Assembly: GCA_029253585.1 (NCBI GenBank) | Contig: JAQWZF010000001.1 | Span: 1-64,000, forward strand | Length of the DNA: 64,000 nucleotides | From: Gammaproteobacteria bacterium | GTDB lineage: Bacteria; Pseudomonadota; Gammaproteobacteria; Pseudomonadales; Pseudohongiellaceae | Direction of reading: 5' to 3' | Part shown: positions 9,321 through 18,500 of the stretch, piece after piece | How positions within the stretch are numbered: position 1 is the first letter of the stretch | Layout of the letters: each line of letters opens with the position of its first letter | The notes under the pieces: model-generated | Database searches by the model: none | Seen by the model: only the letters and a program-made list of their open reading frames with translations | Told to the model about the DNA's origin: nothing | Position numbers and translations under genes: made by a program

Positions 9321-9658
9321 TGTGTCTGCCAGCTGACACAGAACCTGCCGGTTCGACAAGCGCGCCCAAAGGGCGCCCGCAGGGATGCGATATACCCAAG
9401 ATCACCGCGCCTTTTAGCTTCCCCTTCCTCTATACAGTCCACTTTAACAAGGAAGTGCAAACCCTATTGATAAAAGGCTGGCAAGTCGCCGAGGGCTTAG
9501 CCAAATTCCGAATGAGACCTGGCGGGCGCGGACCTCCAGCAAGCAGCAAGGTAAATCGAAGTGCCTGGCCCCCAAACCCTCAACCCCTAGCAAATCCCCA
9601 AAAGAAAGAGTAGTTTCCTACCTAAGACCAAGACAACCAACAGCAGCAGAGGCGCCTA
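9321..9658. other. Non-coding stretch behind tRNA-Arg
   Basis: No gene recognised. It holds small hairpins (TGTGTC/GACACA at 9321-9340, GAACC/GGTTC at 9341-9354, GCGCCC-AAA-GGGCGC at 9362-9376) and the partial tRNA-Arg copy at 9514-9530. The plus-strand ORF over it and the minus-strand ORFs across tRNA-Arg show no family resemblance. Confidence 0.5.
9514..9530 (+). repeat. Partial copy of the tRNA-Arg 3' end (possible attachment site remnant)
   Basis: CCTGGCGGGCGCG at 9518-9530 is identical to 9266-9278 in the T-arm/acceptor of tRNA-Arg, and the match extends to 16 of 17 bases at 9514-9530. A direct repeat of a tRNA 3' end is what tRNA-targeted integrases leave behind. No integrase is visible nearby, so this may be an old remnant. 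Confidence 0.45.
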
Positions 9659-10411
9659 ATGAGAAGAACAAAAAAACTATCTCTCCAAGTCATCCAGTTG
9701 GCACAAAAAGACCCAAGACTCCAATTGCGTATCGCACTACTAACTCTGACAGAACTGGCACTCCTGGCCCTATCCCTGCAATTCACGACCAAGGTCTTCG
9801 CTGCCGACAGTGACGAGTTCGCCGGTGAGCGCATCGTGCACCTACTACAGGAACCCAGACACCGTACCGTGCATCAGGAAGGCGATCTCTATCTGTTAGA
9901 TGTGCAAATCAACCCCGGTGACGTCTCGCTGCCCCACGTACACGATCAACCCATCATGTTGACTTATATAAGCATGGCCGATGGTCCTCGGGACGGACAG
10001 ATTGGAGCCAATATCGATTATGCGGCGGAGGCGGTCACCCACAAGGTTTCAAATGCCGGCCCGGGGCTGTTCCGTATCATCGCCTTGGTTAATGCTAGCC
10101 CCGGAAATGTCGACCTGCAGTCTGATCGACCCCAGAGCTTGAGCGGGGAGCCGGATATGGAGAATGCCTGGTTTCGGTCCTATCGAGTTGAGTTAGCCCC
10201 GGGTGAGGAGACGCAGATCCAGATGCACAAGTTGCCCAGCGTAGTCGTGCAGGTGGTCAATGGCTTGCTGCAGGTTACCCGTGACGATGAAGTCATCGAT
10301 GAGCTAGACCATCCTGGAGACTGGGCGTGGCGCAAGGCTGGTCAGTCCTATAAGGTCCGCAACGTAGGTGGTATAGCTGCCGCCGTGGTAATCAACGAGG
10401 GTAGGCTGTAG
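9659..10411 (+). CDS. Exported cupin-like protein
   Basis: A 250-residue protein with an N-terminal hydrophobic segment (about residues 24-45, LLTLTELALLALSLQF) followed by VFA-ADS, which fits a signal peptide cleaved before residue 50, so it is probably periplasmic. The mature part reads as two beta-rich cupin-like halves: the first with the metal-type LPHVHDQPIML motif, the second with ELAPGEETQIQMHK and HPGDWAWRKAGQSYKVRNVG. The histidines of the first half could bind a metal; no enzyme family can be named. It sits alone between the tRNA-Arg region and the broken ycaQ-like gene. Confidence 0.6.
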   Translation: MRRTKKLSLQVIQLAQKDPRLQLRIALLTLTELALLALSLQFTTKVFAADSDEFAGERIVHLLQEPRHRTVHQEGDLYLLDVQINPGDVSLPHVHDQPIMLTYISMADGPRDGQIGANIDYAAEAVTHKVSNAGPGLFRIIALVNASPGNVDLQSDRPQSLSGEPDMENAWFRSYRVELAPGEETQIQMHKLPSVVVQVVNGLLQVTRDDEVIDELDHPGDWAWRKAGQSYKVRNVGGIAAAVVINEGRL

Positions 10412-10494
10412 AGACGATAGGGTGAGTAGCTTAATTATCTCTTTAAGTCCCCAACTTTGCCTGCCGCTAGCTTCCAGGCTGCTAATCTTGTGCA

Positions 10495-11647
10495 ATGACT
10501 GATTCTCTCTCGTTCGCTGAAGCTCGTGCCCTGGTCCTCGATTGTCAGGGTCTGGCCAGGGGCAGAACATTTGGTTCCGGTTCGGCTGGGGTTAAGAAGG
10601 CGATCGAGCATCTGGGCTATGTGCAGATCGATACGCTCTCAGTTATAGCCAGGGCCATATTCACACCCTGTGGAATCGCGTAGCTGCCTTTAAGGCAGCG
10701 GATATCGATACGCTGCAACAGCAGGGCGCGATCTTCGAGCATTGGGCGCATGCGCTTGCCTTTCTTCCGATGAGGGACTACAGATATTCCCTACCTTTGA
10801 TGCAGCGCATCGCCTCTGGCAAGAGCCATTTGTACAAGAAAGACCCCAAACAGACCCGTAAAGTCTTACAGCGTATTCGCGAAGAGGGGCCGTTAACGGC
10901 CAAGGACTTTACGGATAAGAAAAGCAGCGACGCGATGTGGGCGCGCTCACCATCGAAGAGGGCCTTAGAGACGCTGTTCATGGAGGGGGTGCTGATGATT
11001 CCCCGACGTAAAAATTTTCACAAGGTCTACGACCTGCGAGAGCGCGTCTTACCTGAGGGTGTCGATGCGAGCATGCCTTCTCAGGATGAGCTCTGTCGTC
11101 ATCTGATATTCAGCAATATGCGCGCCCATGGCCTGGCGCTGAGCTCGGAGATGGCTTATCTGCGTAGAGGTTTGGGCGCGCGAATGTCTCAAACCGCTGC
11201 GAACATGGTCGAGGAGGGGGGCTGCAGAGAATACGCGTAGGCAATCAAGCGTATTACTGCACAACAGAAAATCTGAATAAGCTAGGGCAGAAGCAGCCTA
11301 GCCCGAAACTAAGAATCCTGTCGCCATTTGATAACGCCGTGATTCAGCGTAAGCGCCTCGCTTCGTTATTCGGCTTCGACTATCAGATCGAATGTTATGT
11401 AGCGAAGGCGAAACGAAAATATGGATACTTCTGTTTGCCCGTTATGCGCGGCAATCGATTCGTAGCTAGGCTGGATGCCAAGGCAGATAGGAAGACAGGT
11501 GAATTTCACGTACTAAATCTTTATCTGGAAGACACTGTGAAAAACCGGGACACCTTCCTGCCAGCCCTAGGCAAAGAGCTCAAGCGATTCGCTCAGTTCG
11601 ATGGTTGCAGCAAGGTTAAGATTCACACTATTAGTCGGGTGCCTTAG
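10495..11647 (+). pseudogene. YcaQ-like winged-helix DNA glycosylase, broken by two frameshifts
   Basis: Three fragments in three frames (10495-10683, the frame containing 10770-11240, and the frame containing 11339-11647) join into one protein of about 384 residues resembling E. coli YcaQ, a glycosylase that unhooks DNA crosslinks. Matching pieces include YVQIDTLSVIARA (with the family's Q-x-D motif), HTLWNRV, EHWAHALAFLP, RRKNFHKVYDL, LSPFDN, RKRLASLFGFDYQIECY and KYGYFCLPV. Both breaks behave as loss of one base: one in the GGGCC run near 10654, one in the six-G run near 11216-11221. Losses in short homopolymers can be sequencing errors, so the gene may be intact in the organism. A terminator follows at 11711. 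Confidence 0.8.
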
Positions 11648-11710
11648 TTTGCTGTCGCGATGGCATTGGCCGCGGGCTTTGGGATCAGGCAAAGTGGTCT
11701 ATAAAGCGGC

Positions 11711-11745
11711 GAGATTCAGTCAGCCAGCAGAATCTCTGTTTTTTT
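11711..11745 (+). terminator. Rho-independent terminator after the ycaQ-like gene
   Basis: GAGATTC and GAATCTC form a 7-bp stem around a 12-base loop, followed by TG and seven T. It is placed 64 bp after the stop codon. Confidence 0.7.
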
Positions 11746-11890
11746 AGAAGTAGATAAAAAACAACAATTTACTAAAGATACCTACAGCGGCACCGATAAA
11801 TTAATTAAGAACGTGTTGAAATGGCTTAGGTTAGGATTGATTTCTTAGTGCTAGGCCTTTTTTTCGCCTGAAATTAGACTGAGGAGCAGT

Positions 11891-12841
11891 TCAGGGCCGA
11901 TTCTTGCGGGGGAGTAGCTCTAACTTCTCTGCCGGGCAGGCTATGACATCATCCTGTCCACTGCTGCGCCATTCGTCGAAGGCTACTAGTTCGTAGTCAC
12001 CACTGCGTTTCGCCTTGGCGCCGCGGCGACGGGCTTTGCTGCCATTAGCCTTGCGGTTGTTAAATCGATAAAGAGAGTAATCTTCGGGCAATGCGGCAGT
12101 TAAGTCATCCATCGAGGCGAAGGAGAGGGAGTTTCCATAAGTCACCTCAACTACCATGATGGGTCGTGATGTCTTTAGCGTGGCTTGCAAACCCTCAATC
12201 ACATTCTTTTCGAAGCCTTCTACGTCGATCTTGAGGAAGCTGACATCGGGCAGTGCATTGCTAGAAAAATACTCATCACCGCGAACCAGGGCCAATTTGC
12301 CCAGGTTCGTGTTTCCCTTGTTTACGGTGCCGGCATCGAAAGAGCCTATGCCTTGATTGCGACCCGTCGGCGCGAAGAAATCCAGTTCTTCCTGCTTATT
12401 GCTAAGCCCTATCTTATGCAGCTGTATGTTCGAGATGGCATTGAGTGCTATGTGTCGTTCAAGCTTTTGACTAACCGCGGCGTAGGGTTCGAAAGAATGC
12501 ACCTGATCCGCATGTAGGGACATGAATAGTGAGTGCTGTCCTATATTGGCGCCTATGTCGACGAAGTTCTGTGGGGGTTCGCCGTGAGACTGTTTCAGGT
12601 TTAACATTGTATCTTGGAGGAAGAACAGTAGCGGCTTCTCGAAGGCGCCCAGATAGAAGAGAGCGAATTCCACGCTGTTATTGAGATTGCCCTTATACTG
12701 CAGGCCAAAAAAATCTGTAGAAAAAGGCGCATCCGGCACTTCGCCGTAGTTGCAGAGTCGCTTGTAGACAGCTTTCTTGTAACGCAGGCCAATCCAAGAT
12801 TGATTCCATACGAATCGAAAAATCCCGTGAGTTAAATTCAT
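11891..12841 (-). CDS. FkbM family methyltransferase
   Basis: A 316-residue SAM-dependent methyltransferase of the FkbM type. Visible motifs: NFVDIGANIGQHSLFMSLHA (SAM-binding motif I), VHSFEPYAAV (motif II acidic region), and FLKIDVEGFEKNVIEGL (the hallmark FkbM segment), followed by PIMVVEVTY. Members methylate hydroxyl groups on sugars or small metabolites; the substrate cannot be told, and there are no polysaccharide genes next to it. The C-terminal region has a basic patch (RKANGSKARRRGAKAKRSG). It has no signal peptide and is not in an operon. Confidence 0.88.
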   Translation of the reverse strand: MNLTHGIFRFVWNQSWIGLRYKKAVYKRLCNYGEVPDAPFSTDFFGLQYKGNLNNSVEFALFYLGAFEKPLLFFLQDTMLNLKQSHGEPPQNFVDIGANIGQHSLFMSLHADQVHSFEPYAAVSQKLERHIALNAISNIQLHKIGLSNKQEELDFFAPTGRNQGIGSFDAGTVNKGNTNLGKLALVRGDEYFSSNALPDVSFLKIDVEGFEKNVIEGLQATLKTSRPIMVVEVTYGNSLSFASMDDLTAALPEDYSLYRFNNRKANGSKARRRGAKAKRSGDYELVAFDEWRSSGQDDVIACPAEKLELLPRKNRP

Positions 12842-12888
12842 CTTTCTAATAGTCGATCTCCAGCGTATTCAGGGCACTATTGTACAGC

Positions 12889-13371
12889 TTATGGGGCTAT
12901 CGCGAACGGCCTTTGTGTGGATTTGATATACAGTGGATGCTTGAGCTGCCCGCCTGTGTTTTTACCAAGACAAAGCAACTTGGGGTAGCGCCGGAGAATC
13001 TGTTCAGCGCGGCCCAGCAATACGCCATGATTGCCCCAGCAGGCAATGCTCAGGCTTGCACTGGCGATCGCTGTGGCTATGCAGCGATCGTTGCTTCGCC
13101 CTATGGGGTGGGGCGATAGCCTCAGGTCCTTAGGTCTTGTTGCGCAGAAGGCGAATAGGTTAACGACTTCCATGCTGCCGTACCCCCATGATTTCGCAAA
13201 GGCGGCGCAGCGCCTGATAGTAGGATCGTCGCTTCGATGGTCTGCCTTTGACGGATTTAGGCCAATGAAAACTACCCTGCCGGACTCCATGTCTTCGCTC
13301 CAGGCGCGGCTCAGGCTATATCGGTAGGTTTTGCATTTAGAAAAGCGGGCATTTTGTGATGTGTATTGCAT
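12889..13371 (-). CDS. DUF1643 domain protein
   Basis: A 160-residue cytoplasmic protein matching DUF1643: RVVFIGLNPSKADHRSDDPTIRRCAAFAKSWGYG, VVNLFAFCATRPKDLR, a ND motif, CWGNHG, and a C-terminal LCLGKNTGGQLKHPLYI. The family's role is unknown; it is often accessory and patchily distributed, which fits its place in this accessory stretch. The ATG start gives the expected N-terminus. Its upstream region contains the folded element at 13427-13546. Confidence 0.85.
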   Translation of the reverse strand: MQYTSQNARFSKCKTYRYSLSRAWSEDMESGRVVFIGLNPSKADHRSDDPTIRRCAAFAKSWGYGSMEVVNLFAFCATRPKDLRLSPHPIGRSNDRCIATAIASASLSIACWGNHGVLLGRAEQILRRYPKLLCLGKNTGGQLKHPLYIKSTQRPFAIAP

Positions 13372-13426
13372 TTCTTCTCGTCAATGGCGGGGCAGGCCTA
13401 GCTTTAATTAAAGATTCTTTAACAAT

Positions 13427-13546
13427 AAGGAAGCTACTCGATAAAACCAGTCTTCGCCAAGCCTTAGTTGGCTCGCTTAGATATCGATTACCGTACCAGA
13501 GGAGTCAGTCCTCGCAGAATGTCTCCTCTGGTCATGTAGCTTCCTT
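13427..13546. ncRNA. Candidate structured RNA or cruciform element (three-way junction)
   Basis: Two perfect inverted repeats are nested. The outer arm AAGGAAGCTAC (13427-13437) pairs with GTAGCTTCCTT (13536-13546), 11 bp. The inner arm ACCAGAGGAG (13495-13504) pairs with CTCCTCTGGT (13523-13532), 10 bp. A third arm begins directly against the outer one: TCGATA (13438-13443) with TATCGA (13482-13487), enclosing GCCAA/TTGGC. Together they form a three-way junction. An alternative GAGGA/TCCTC pairing would disrupt the inner arm. No promoter is obvious, so the strand is open. It lies between the divergent DUF1643 and methylthioinosine phosphorylase genes and could be a leader, an independent RNA or a small mobile repeat. 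Confidence 0.45.
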
Positions 13547-13664
13547 CTTATACAGCCTCCTTATATGGCATCCTTCAAATTGCACTCATCGCTCACCTCG
13601 AGTTGCGTATTTGCCTTAGTCTGGCAGGTCGCGTATGTTCAGCCGTGATTTAGTTGGGGGATAC

Positions 13665-14417
13665 ATGTTAGCGATAATTGGTGGTACAGGCCTGTCAGGA
13701 CTGCAGGGTTTTGAGTTAGTGGAAAAGCTTGCCTTGAAGACGCCCTATGCGCGCGCCAAGGTTAGACTGAGCCGATTGCAAAGTGCAGAGAAGGAATTCT
13801 TGTTCTTGCTACGCCATGGAGCCAATCACAAGATACCACCCCATCAGATTAACTACCGCGCTAACATCGCCACCCTCGCCGAGTTGGGAGTTACGGAAAT
13901 TGTCGCGGTAAATGCCGTAGGCGCAATTCACGGTGATCTACTTCCTGGCTCCGTCGCCGTTCCCGATCAGATTATCGATTACAGCTATTCGCGCGATGTC
14001 TCGTTCTTCGATGGCAAGTTAAAACCGGTGCATCACATAGACTTTACCGACCCCTATAGTGAGCCGATGCGTCAACGCATTTTGGCGGCGATAGGGGCGG
14101 CTAACGCACACACAAAAACGGGCGGTGGAGTTATGGCCCGTGGAACCTACGCCTGCACACAGGGTCCGAGGCTGGAGACGGCAGCTGAGATTCGCCGGCT
14201 AGCTCAGGATGGCTGCGACATGGTTGGTATGACCGGCATGCCGGAGGCCGCCCTAGCGCGTGAATTGGAAATAGACTATGCGAGTCTGGCACTCTCGGTT
14301 AACTGGGCAGCCGGATTGTCGAAGGAGCCTATACTGCTAGAGGATATTCACGCCGTGTTAGAAAAAGGCATGGATTTAATTTCTTCGGTACTCGCGGAAG
14401 TAGTGGCGCAGAGTTAG
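13665..14417 (+). CDS. S-methyl-5'-thioinosine phosphorylase
   Basis: Purine nucleoside phosphorylase family enzyme of methylthioadenosine salvage: phosphorolysis of methylthioinosine to hypoxanthine and methylthioribose-1-phosphate. Motifs: LAIIGGTGLSGL at the N-terminus, LRHGANHKIPPHQINYRANI, VAVNAVGAI, GVMARGTYACTQGPRLETAAEIRRL, and GCDMVGMTGMPEAALARELEIDYASLALSVNWAAG. The GMTGMPEA region and the neighbourhood (mfd and the long GAPDH-like gene) match the Pseudomonas enzyme rather than adenosine-specific MtnP, but specificity is inferred. I start at the ATG at 13665, preceded by a GGGGG ribosome binding site; the ORF track's 13635 start adds ten unrelated residues. Confidence 0.87.
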   Translation: MLAIIGGTGLSGLQGFELVEKLALKTPYARAKVRLSRLQSAEKEFLFLLRHGANHKIPPHQINYRANIATLAELGVTEIVAVNAVGAIHGDLLPGSVAVPDQIIDYSYSRDVSFFDGKLKPVHHIDFTDPYSEPMRQRILAAIGAANAHTKTGGGVMARGTYACTQGPRLETAAEIRRLAQDGCDMVGMTGMPEAALARELEIDYASLALSVNWAAGLSKEPILLEDIHAVLEKGMDLISSVLAEVVAQS

Positions 14418-14505
14418 GGCAAGGTTAGGGCAAGAGTTAGGAGCCAGAGTTAAGGGGTCGCGCTAAGACTAAGGGCGGCAGATTTAGAGCGTTGCTCAGG
14501 ATTGT

Positions 14506-15495
14506 TTAGTTGGCGTCTTCGAAATCGAAGTCGGAAATCGGGAGTGGGGGCACCTCGTAAGGCTCGACCAGTATGACGATACCCATCGCCGGGTGATCGA
14601 TGTAATAGAATTCTGTGCTTCGCATCTCGCGGCTCTGCTGCATATGAAAAACACGATTAATACTCATGGCTAATCCTGACTCGCCTGCGCCAATTGCATC
14701 CAGTGGGGTAAGCATTGCCTCGGGAACCGGTGGTAATACCCATTCAGCTTCAAGATCAGCAATCGCGCTGTATTCCGTTAGCCATAAGTCGCTGTCTAGG
14801 ACGATTCGATCTCTGTTGTCATTGAAGCGAAGCGTAATCGAACCTTGCAGTTCGTGTTGATCGCCATACTTTAGCCCGCCATGCACATAAATCGGAATAG
14901 CCTCATTAGGGTCGGCTAATGACTCGCGCCAGAGGCCGTGAAATAAGAGTCGATGTTCGGATGAGCGTTCTATGGCGCGATTGGTTTGTTGGAAGTCACT
15001 GTCCTGCGGACTCAGTTGTATATAAGGATCTCGCAATAAATCGAAGAAACGAAACTCTCCCTGTGCACGGGGCGGCTGCGGTCCGGCAGCGAGTGCTGCG
15101 CGCAGACGCTCGGCCATGTCCGCTGCTGCCAATGCCTCATCGCTTAATTCGATTGTCGCCTCTTTAGTAGTTAGCTCTTCAAATTCTGCAGTCTCCGAAA
15201 TAGCCTCGGCGATCATGCTGTCGGTTACTAGTAAATCACCAGGCTCATCGAGTCGGCGTAGTGGGCTTGCGTAACTCAGTTCGCTGCGCTCGGTATTCCA
15301 CATCTCTTCATCGCGGTCGCCTAGAGACTCGTTGCTGAAAATCGAAAGCTCGATTTGAAACCAGCGCTGTGAGGTCTGGCCATGGGCCGCGCTATTCAGG
15401 GCTAGCAATAACCCGCTAGTCAGTAGGCAAAAAAGAGCAGTCCGTGGCGGCGACATGATTGAAAAATAGCTGTGCTTTTTTGTTAAGGGCTGCAT
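14506..15495 (-). CDS. CsiV-like cell-shape/peptidoglycan-associated protein
   Basis: A 329-residue exported protein that begins 12 bp after mfd ends. Residues 14-40 (MSPPRTALFCLLTSGLLLALNSAAHG) form a signal peptide, so translation may really start at the internal ATG at 15456. The mature part starts QRWFQIELSIFSNE, the family hallmark, and later has HLLFHGLWRESL, the YVHGG segment and SITLRFNDNRDRI with a C-terminal EFYYIDHPAMGIVILVEPYE. The Vibrio founder of the family binds peptidoglycan and is needed for response to D-amino acids; the role here is inferred from similarity and from linkage to mfd. Confidence 0.75.
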   Translation of the reverse strand: MQPLTKKHSYFSIMSPPRTALFCLLTSGLLLALNSAAHGQTSQRWFQIELSIFSNESLGDRDEEMWNTERSELSYASPLRRLDEPGDLLVTDSMIAEAISETAEFEELTTKEATIELSDEALAAADMAERLRAALAAGPQPPRAQGEFRFFDLLRDPYIQLSPQDSDFQQTNRAIERSSEHRLLFHGLWRESLADPNEAIPIYVHGGLKYGDQHELQGSITLRFNDNRDRIVLDSDLWLTEYSAIADLEAEWVLPPVPEAMLTPLDAIGAGESGLAMSINRVFHMQQSREMRSTEFYYIDHPAMGIVILVEPYEVPPLPISDFDFEDAN

Positions 15496-15507
15496 GAAGT
15501 ATCGGGG

Positions 15508-18500
15508 CTACGCCGCTTTCTGTTCCACGAGTTTGAAGTTATCCAGCAATTCGCTAATGAAGTCCAGCTTATCGTCGGCCTCTTCGCAGTTGTGGGTAAA
15601 TTGGAGCGTGTTAGCGCCGCCAAGTTTGTAGATCTGTGAGTCGTTCTGGATCATCTGCACCAGCGAGATAGGATCGATTGCAGTCTGTGCCAAGAATTCT
15701 ATACGGCCGCTTTTCACGTTGGCATCGATTTTTTTGATGCCGTATCTTTCTGCCTTGAGTTTCAGTTGAGTCAGGCGGAACAAGAGTTTTAATGGCTTCG
15801 GCAAGAGGCCGAAGCGATCGATCATTTCTACCTGTAATTCCTGCAGGTCGCTGTCATCGATAGAGGCGGATATTCTCTTGTACATGATTAGACGGACATG
15901 AACGTCCGGCAAATAGTTCTCGGGTATCAGTGCGGGAATGCGCAGATTGACATCGATAGACTTGTCCAGGTCCATGTCTAGATCGGGGCGGCGCCCAGAC
16001 TTGATTGCGGCCACTGCCTGTTCCAGCATCTCAGTGTAAAGTGAGAAGCCAATCTTCTGCATATGGCCACTCTGTTCATCGCCTAGTAACTCTCCCGCCC
16101 CTCGAATCTCCAGGTCATGACTCGCCAATGTAAATCCAGCGCCCAGGGTGGTGGCCGACTGTATCGCCTCGATACGTTTGTTTGCATCCGCGCTAAGTTT
16201 GCCGTCGTTGGGCAGCAACATGTAAGCATAGGCCTGATGGTGCGATCGACCGACTCGTCCTCGCAGCTGATGCAGTTGCGCCAGACCGAACTTGTCGGCG
16301 CGGTGAATGATTATGGTATTTGCGCTGGGGATGTCGATGCCTGTCTCAATAATTGTGGTGCAGACAAGAATGTTGTAGCGCTTGTGATAGAAGTCTGCCA
16401 TGACCTTCTCCAGGTCGCTCTCGGCCATCTGCCCATGAGCAACGCAGATACGAGCCTGCGGAATAATAGTGCGCAGGTGCTCGGCGGTGTTCTCAATCGA
16501 CTTTACTTCATTGTGTAGATAGAAGACTTGTCCGCCGCGCTGAAGTTCTCGAGATACCGCTTCGATTATTAAACTGTCCTGCTCTTGTCTTACAAATGTC
16601 TTGACGGACAATCGGCGCGCGGGAGGTGTAACGATGAGCGAGAGATCCCTTATGCCCGAAAGCGCCATGTTAAGCGTTCTTGGAATCGGCGTGGCGGTTA
16701 GTGTGAGGATATCCACGTTGGCTCGCAGCGCCTTAAGCTTTTCTTTCTGACGCACGCCGAAGCGATGTTCCTCGTCGATAATGAGCATGCCCAGATTGCT
16801 GTAGTCTATATCGCCGTGCAGGAGTTTATGTGTGCCGATGAGTACATCGACCTTGCCAGCCTCTACTTTCTTTAGCGTTTCATTTTGTTCGCTAGTCGAC
16901 TTAAAGCGCGAGATAACATCAACCACGATAGGCCAATCCGCGAAGCGGTCTTTAAAGCTCTCGAAGTGTTGTTGAGCGAGCAGGGTGGTAGGTACTAATA
17001 AGGTTACCTGTTTGTCATTTTGCACCGCTACGAACGCAGCCCTCATGGCCACCTCGGTCTTACCGAATCCAACATCTCCGCATACCAGGCGATCCATGGA
17101 TCTGCCATTCTTCATATCGTCCAGTACGGCTTCGATGGTATTCTCTTGGTCGGCAGTCTCTTCGAAGGGAAAGCTGGCGGCAAACTTATCGTAGTCATCG
17201 CCGCTGAACTTGTATTTGTAACCTTTCTTGGCTTCGCGCTGCGCATAGATGTCGAGTAATTCGGCGGCAACATCACGAATCTTTTCTGCTGCCTTGCGTT
17301 TCGTCTTCTGCCACTGGTCGGTGCCCAGAGAATTCAGCGGCGCCGAGTCCTGCTCGGAGCCGCCGTAACGACTTACCAGATGCAGCGCGGCCACGGGCAC
17401 ATACAGCTTTGCCGCATTTGCATACTCCAGGGTCAAAAACTCGGTGTCTTGCCCGTCGGTATTAATAGTCTGCAGACCGCGATATCTGCCTACGCCGTGA
17501 TCCAAATGCACCACGGCATCGCCGATGCGTAATTCGGTCAGGCTCTTGACGATGAAGTCGGTATTGCTCTGGTTTTTATTGCGTCGGCGTCGCTGGGCTA
17601 TTCGGTTGCCAAAAAGTTGCGCCTCGGTGATGAGGAATAGCTTGTCGTCTTGCAGCCACAGGCCCTGATCCAGAGGCGCGACAATGATGCCGAAGACGCT
17701 GCTTGAGTCGACAAAATCTTGCAGGTGGTCGAACTGCTGGGGTTTTATAGCGATCTGCTTCAATACTTCCAGAAGCGTCTCTCGCCTACCGGCAGATTCT
17801 GCACAGAAGACGATGCGGTGATCAGGGTTATTCTCGATGAACTGCTCGACAGCCAGGAACGGTCTCTTTAGTTTCGCGTCGCTACTCAGCTGGGGCAGGG
17901 CCAAGCTGCGCAAGGAGGTTGCGCTGCTACTGGACTTGAAGCTTATTTGGCGGAACTGTTTTAGCTTCGACAGCACAGTATCGATAGTCAGGAAGATCTC
18001 GTCCGGAGGCAGGATAGGTCGGAAGTGATCTATCTGTCGATCCTCATAGCGGCGCTGGACATCTTGCCAGAAGGTTAGCCCTGCCGTGGCGAGATCGCCA
18101 ATCTTGCAATAGGTCGTATTCGCGGGCATAAAATCGAATAGAGAATCCAGCCGTTCATAGAACAGAGCCAGATAGTACTCGAGGCCTGGGGAGCTGATTC
18201 CGTCACTGACGTCTTGATAGATGGGGCACTGACGCAGGTCTATGTCGAATCTCTCCCTGAAGTTACTGCGAAAGGCGGTGATCCCTTTGGCATCCAGCGG
18301 ATATTCGCGACCAGGCAACAGTTTGATCTGTTCTATTCTCTGGTCAGAGCGCTGGGTCTCCGGGTTGAAGATGCGCAGGGTCTCTATCTCTTCGTCAAGC
18401 AGGTCGATGCGATAGGGGAAGCGGCTGCCCATGGGGAAGATGTCGAGTATAGACCCTCTGACAGCAAATTCGCCATGTTCGAAGACCGAATCCACGGACT

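Noticed and set aside
9136-9460. Minus-strand ORFs across tRNA-Arg (ARPPGLEPGTPGLEGRC)
   Set aside because: This peptide is the familiar false translation of the antisense of a tRNA gene.
13427-13546. Retron-type RNA
   Set aside because: Inverted-repeat ends fit loosely, but no reverse transcriptase gene exists anywhere in the window.
14418-14505. Repeated GTTAGGGCAAG-like words behind the phosphorylase gene
   Set aside because: Only two or three imperfect copies; too short to call a repeat array.
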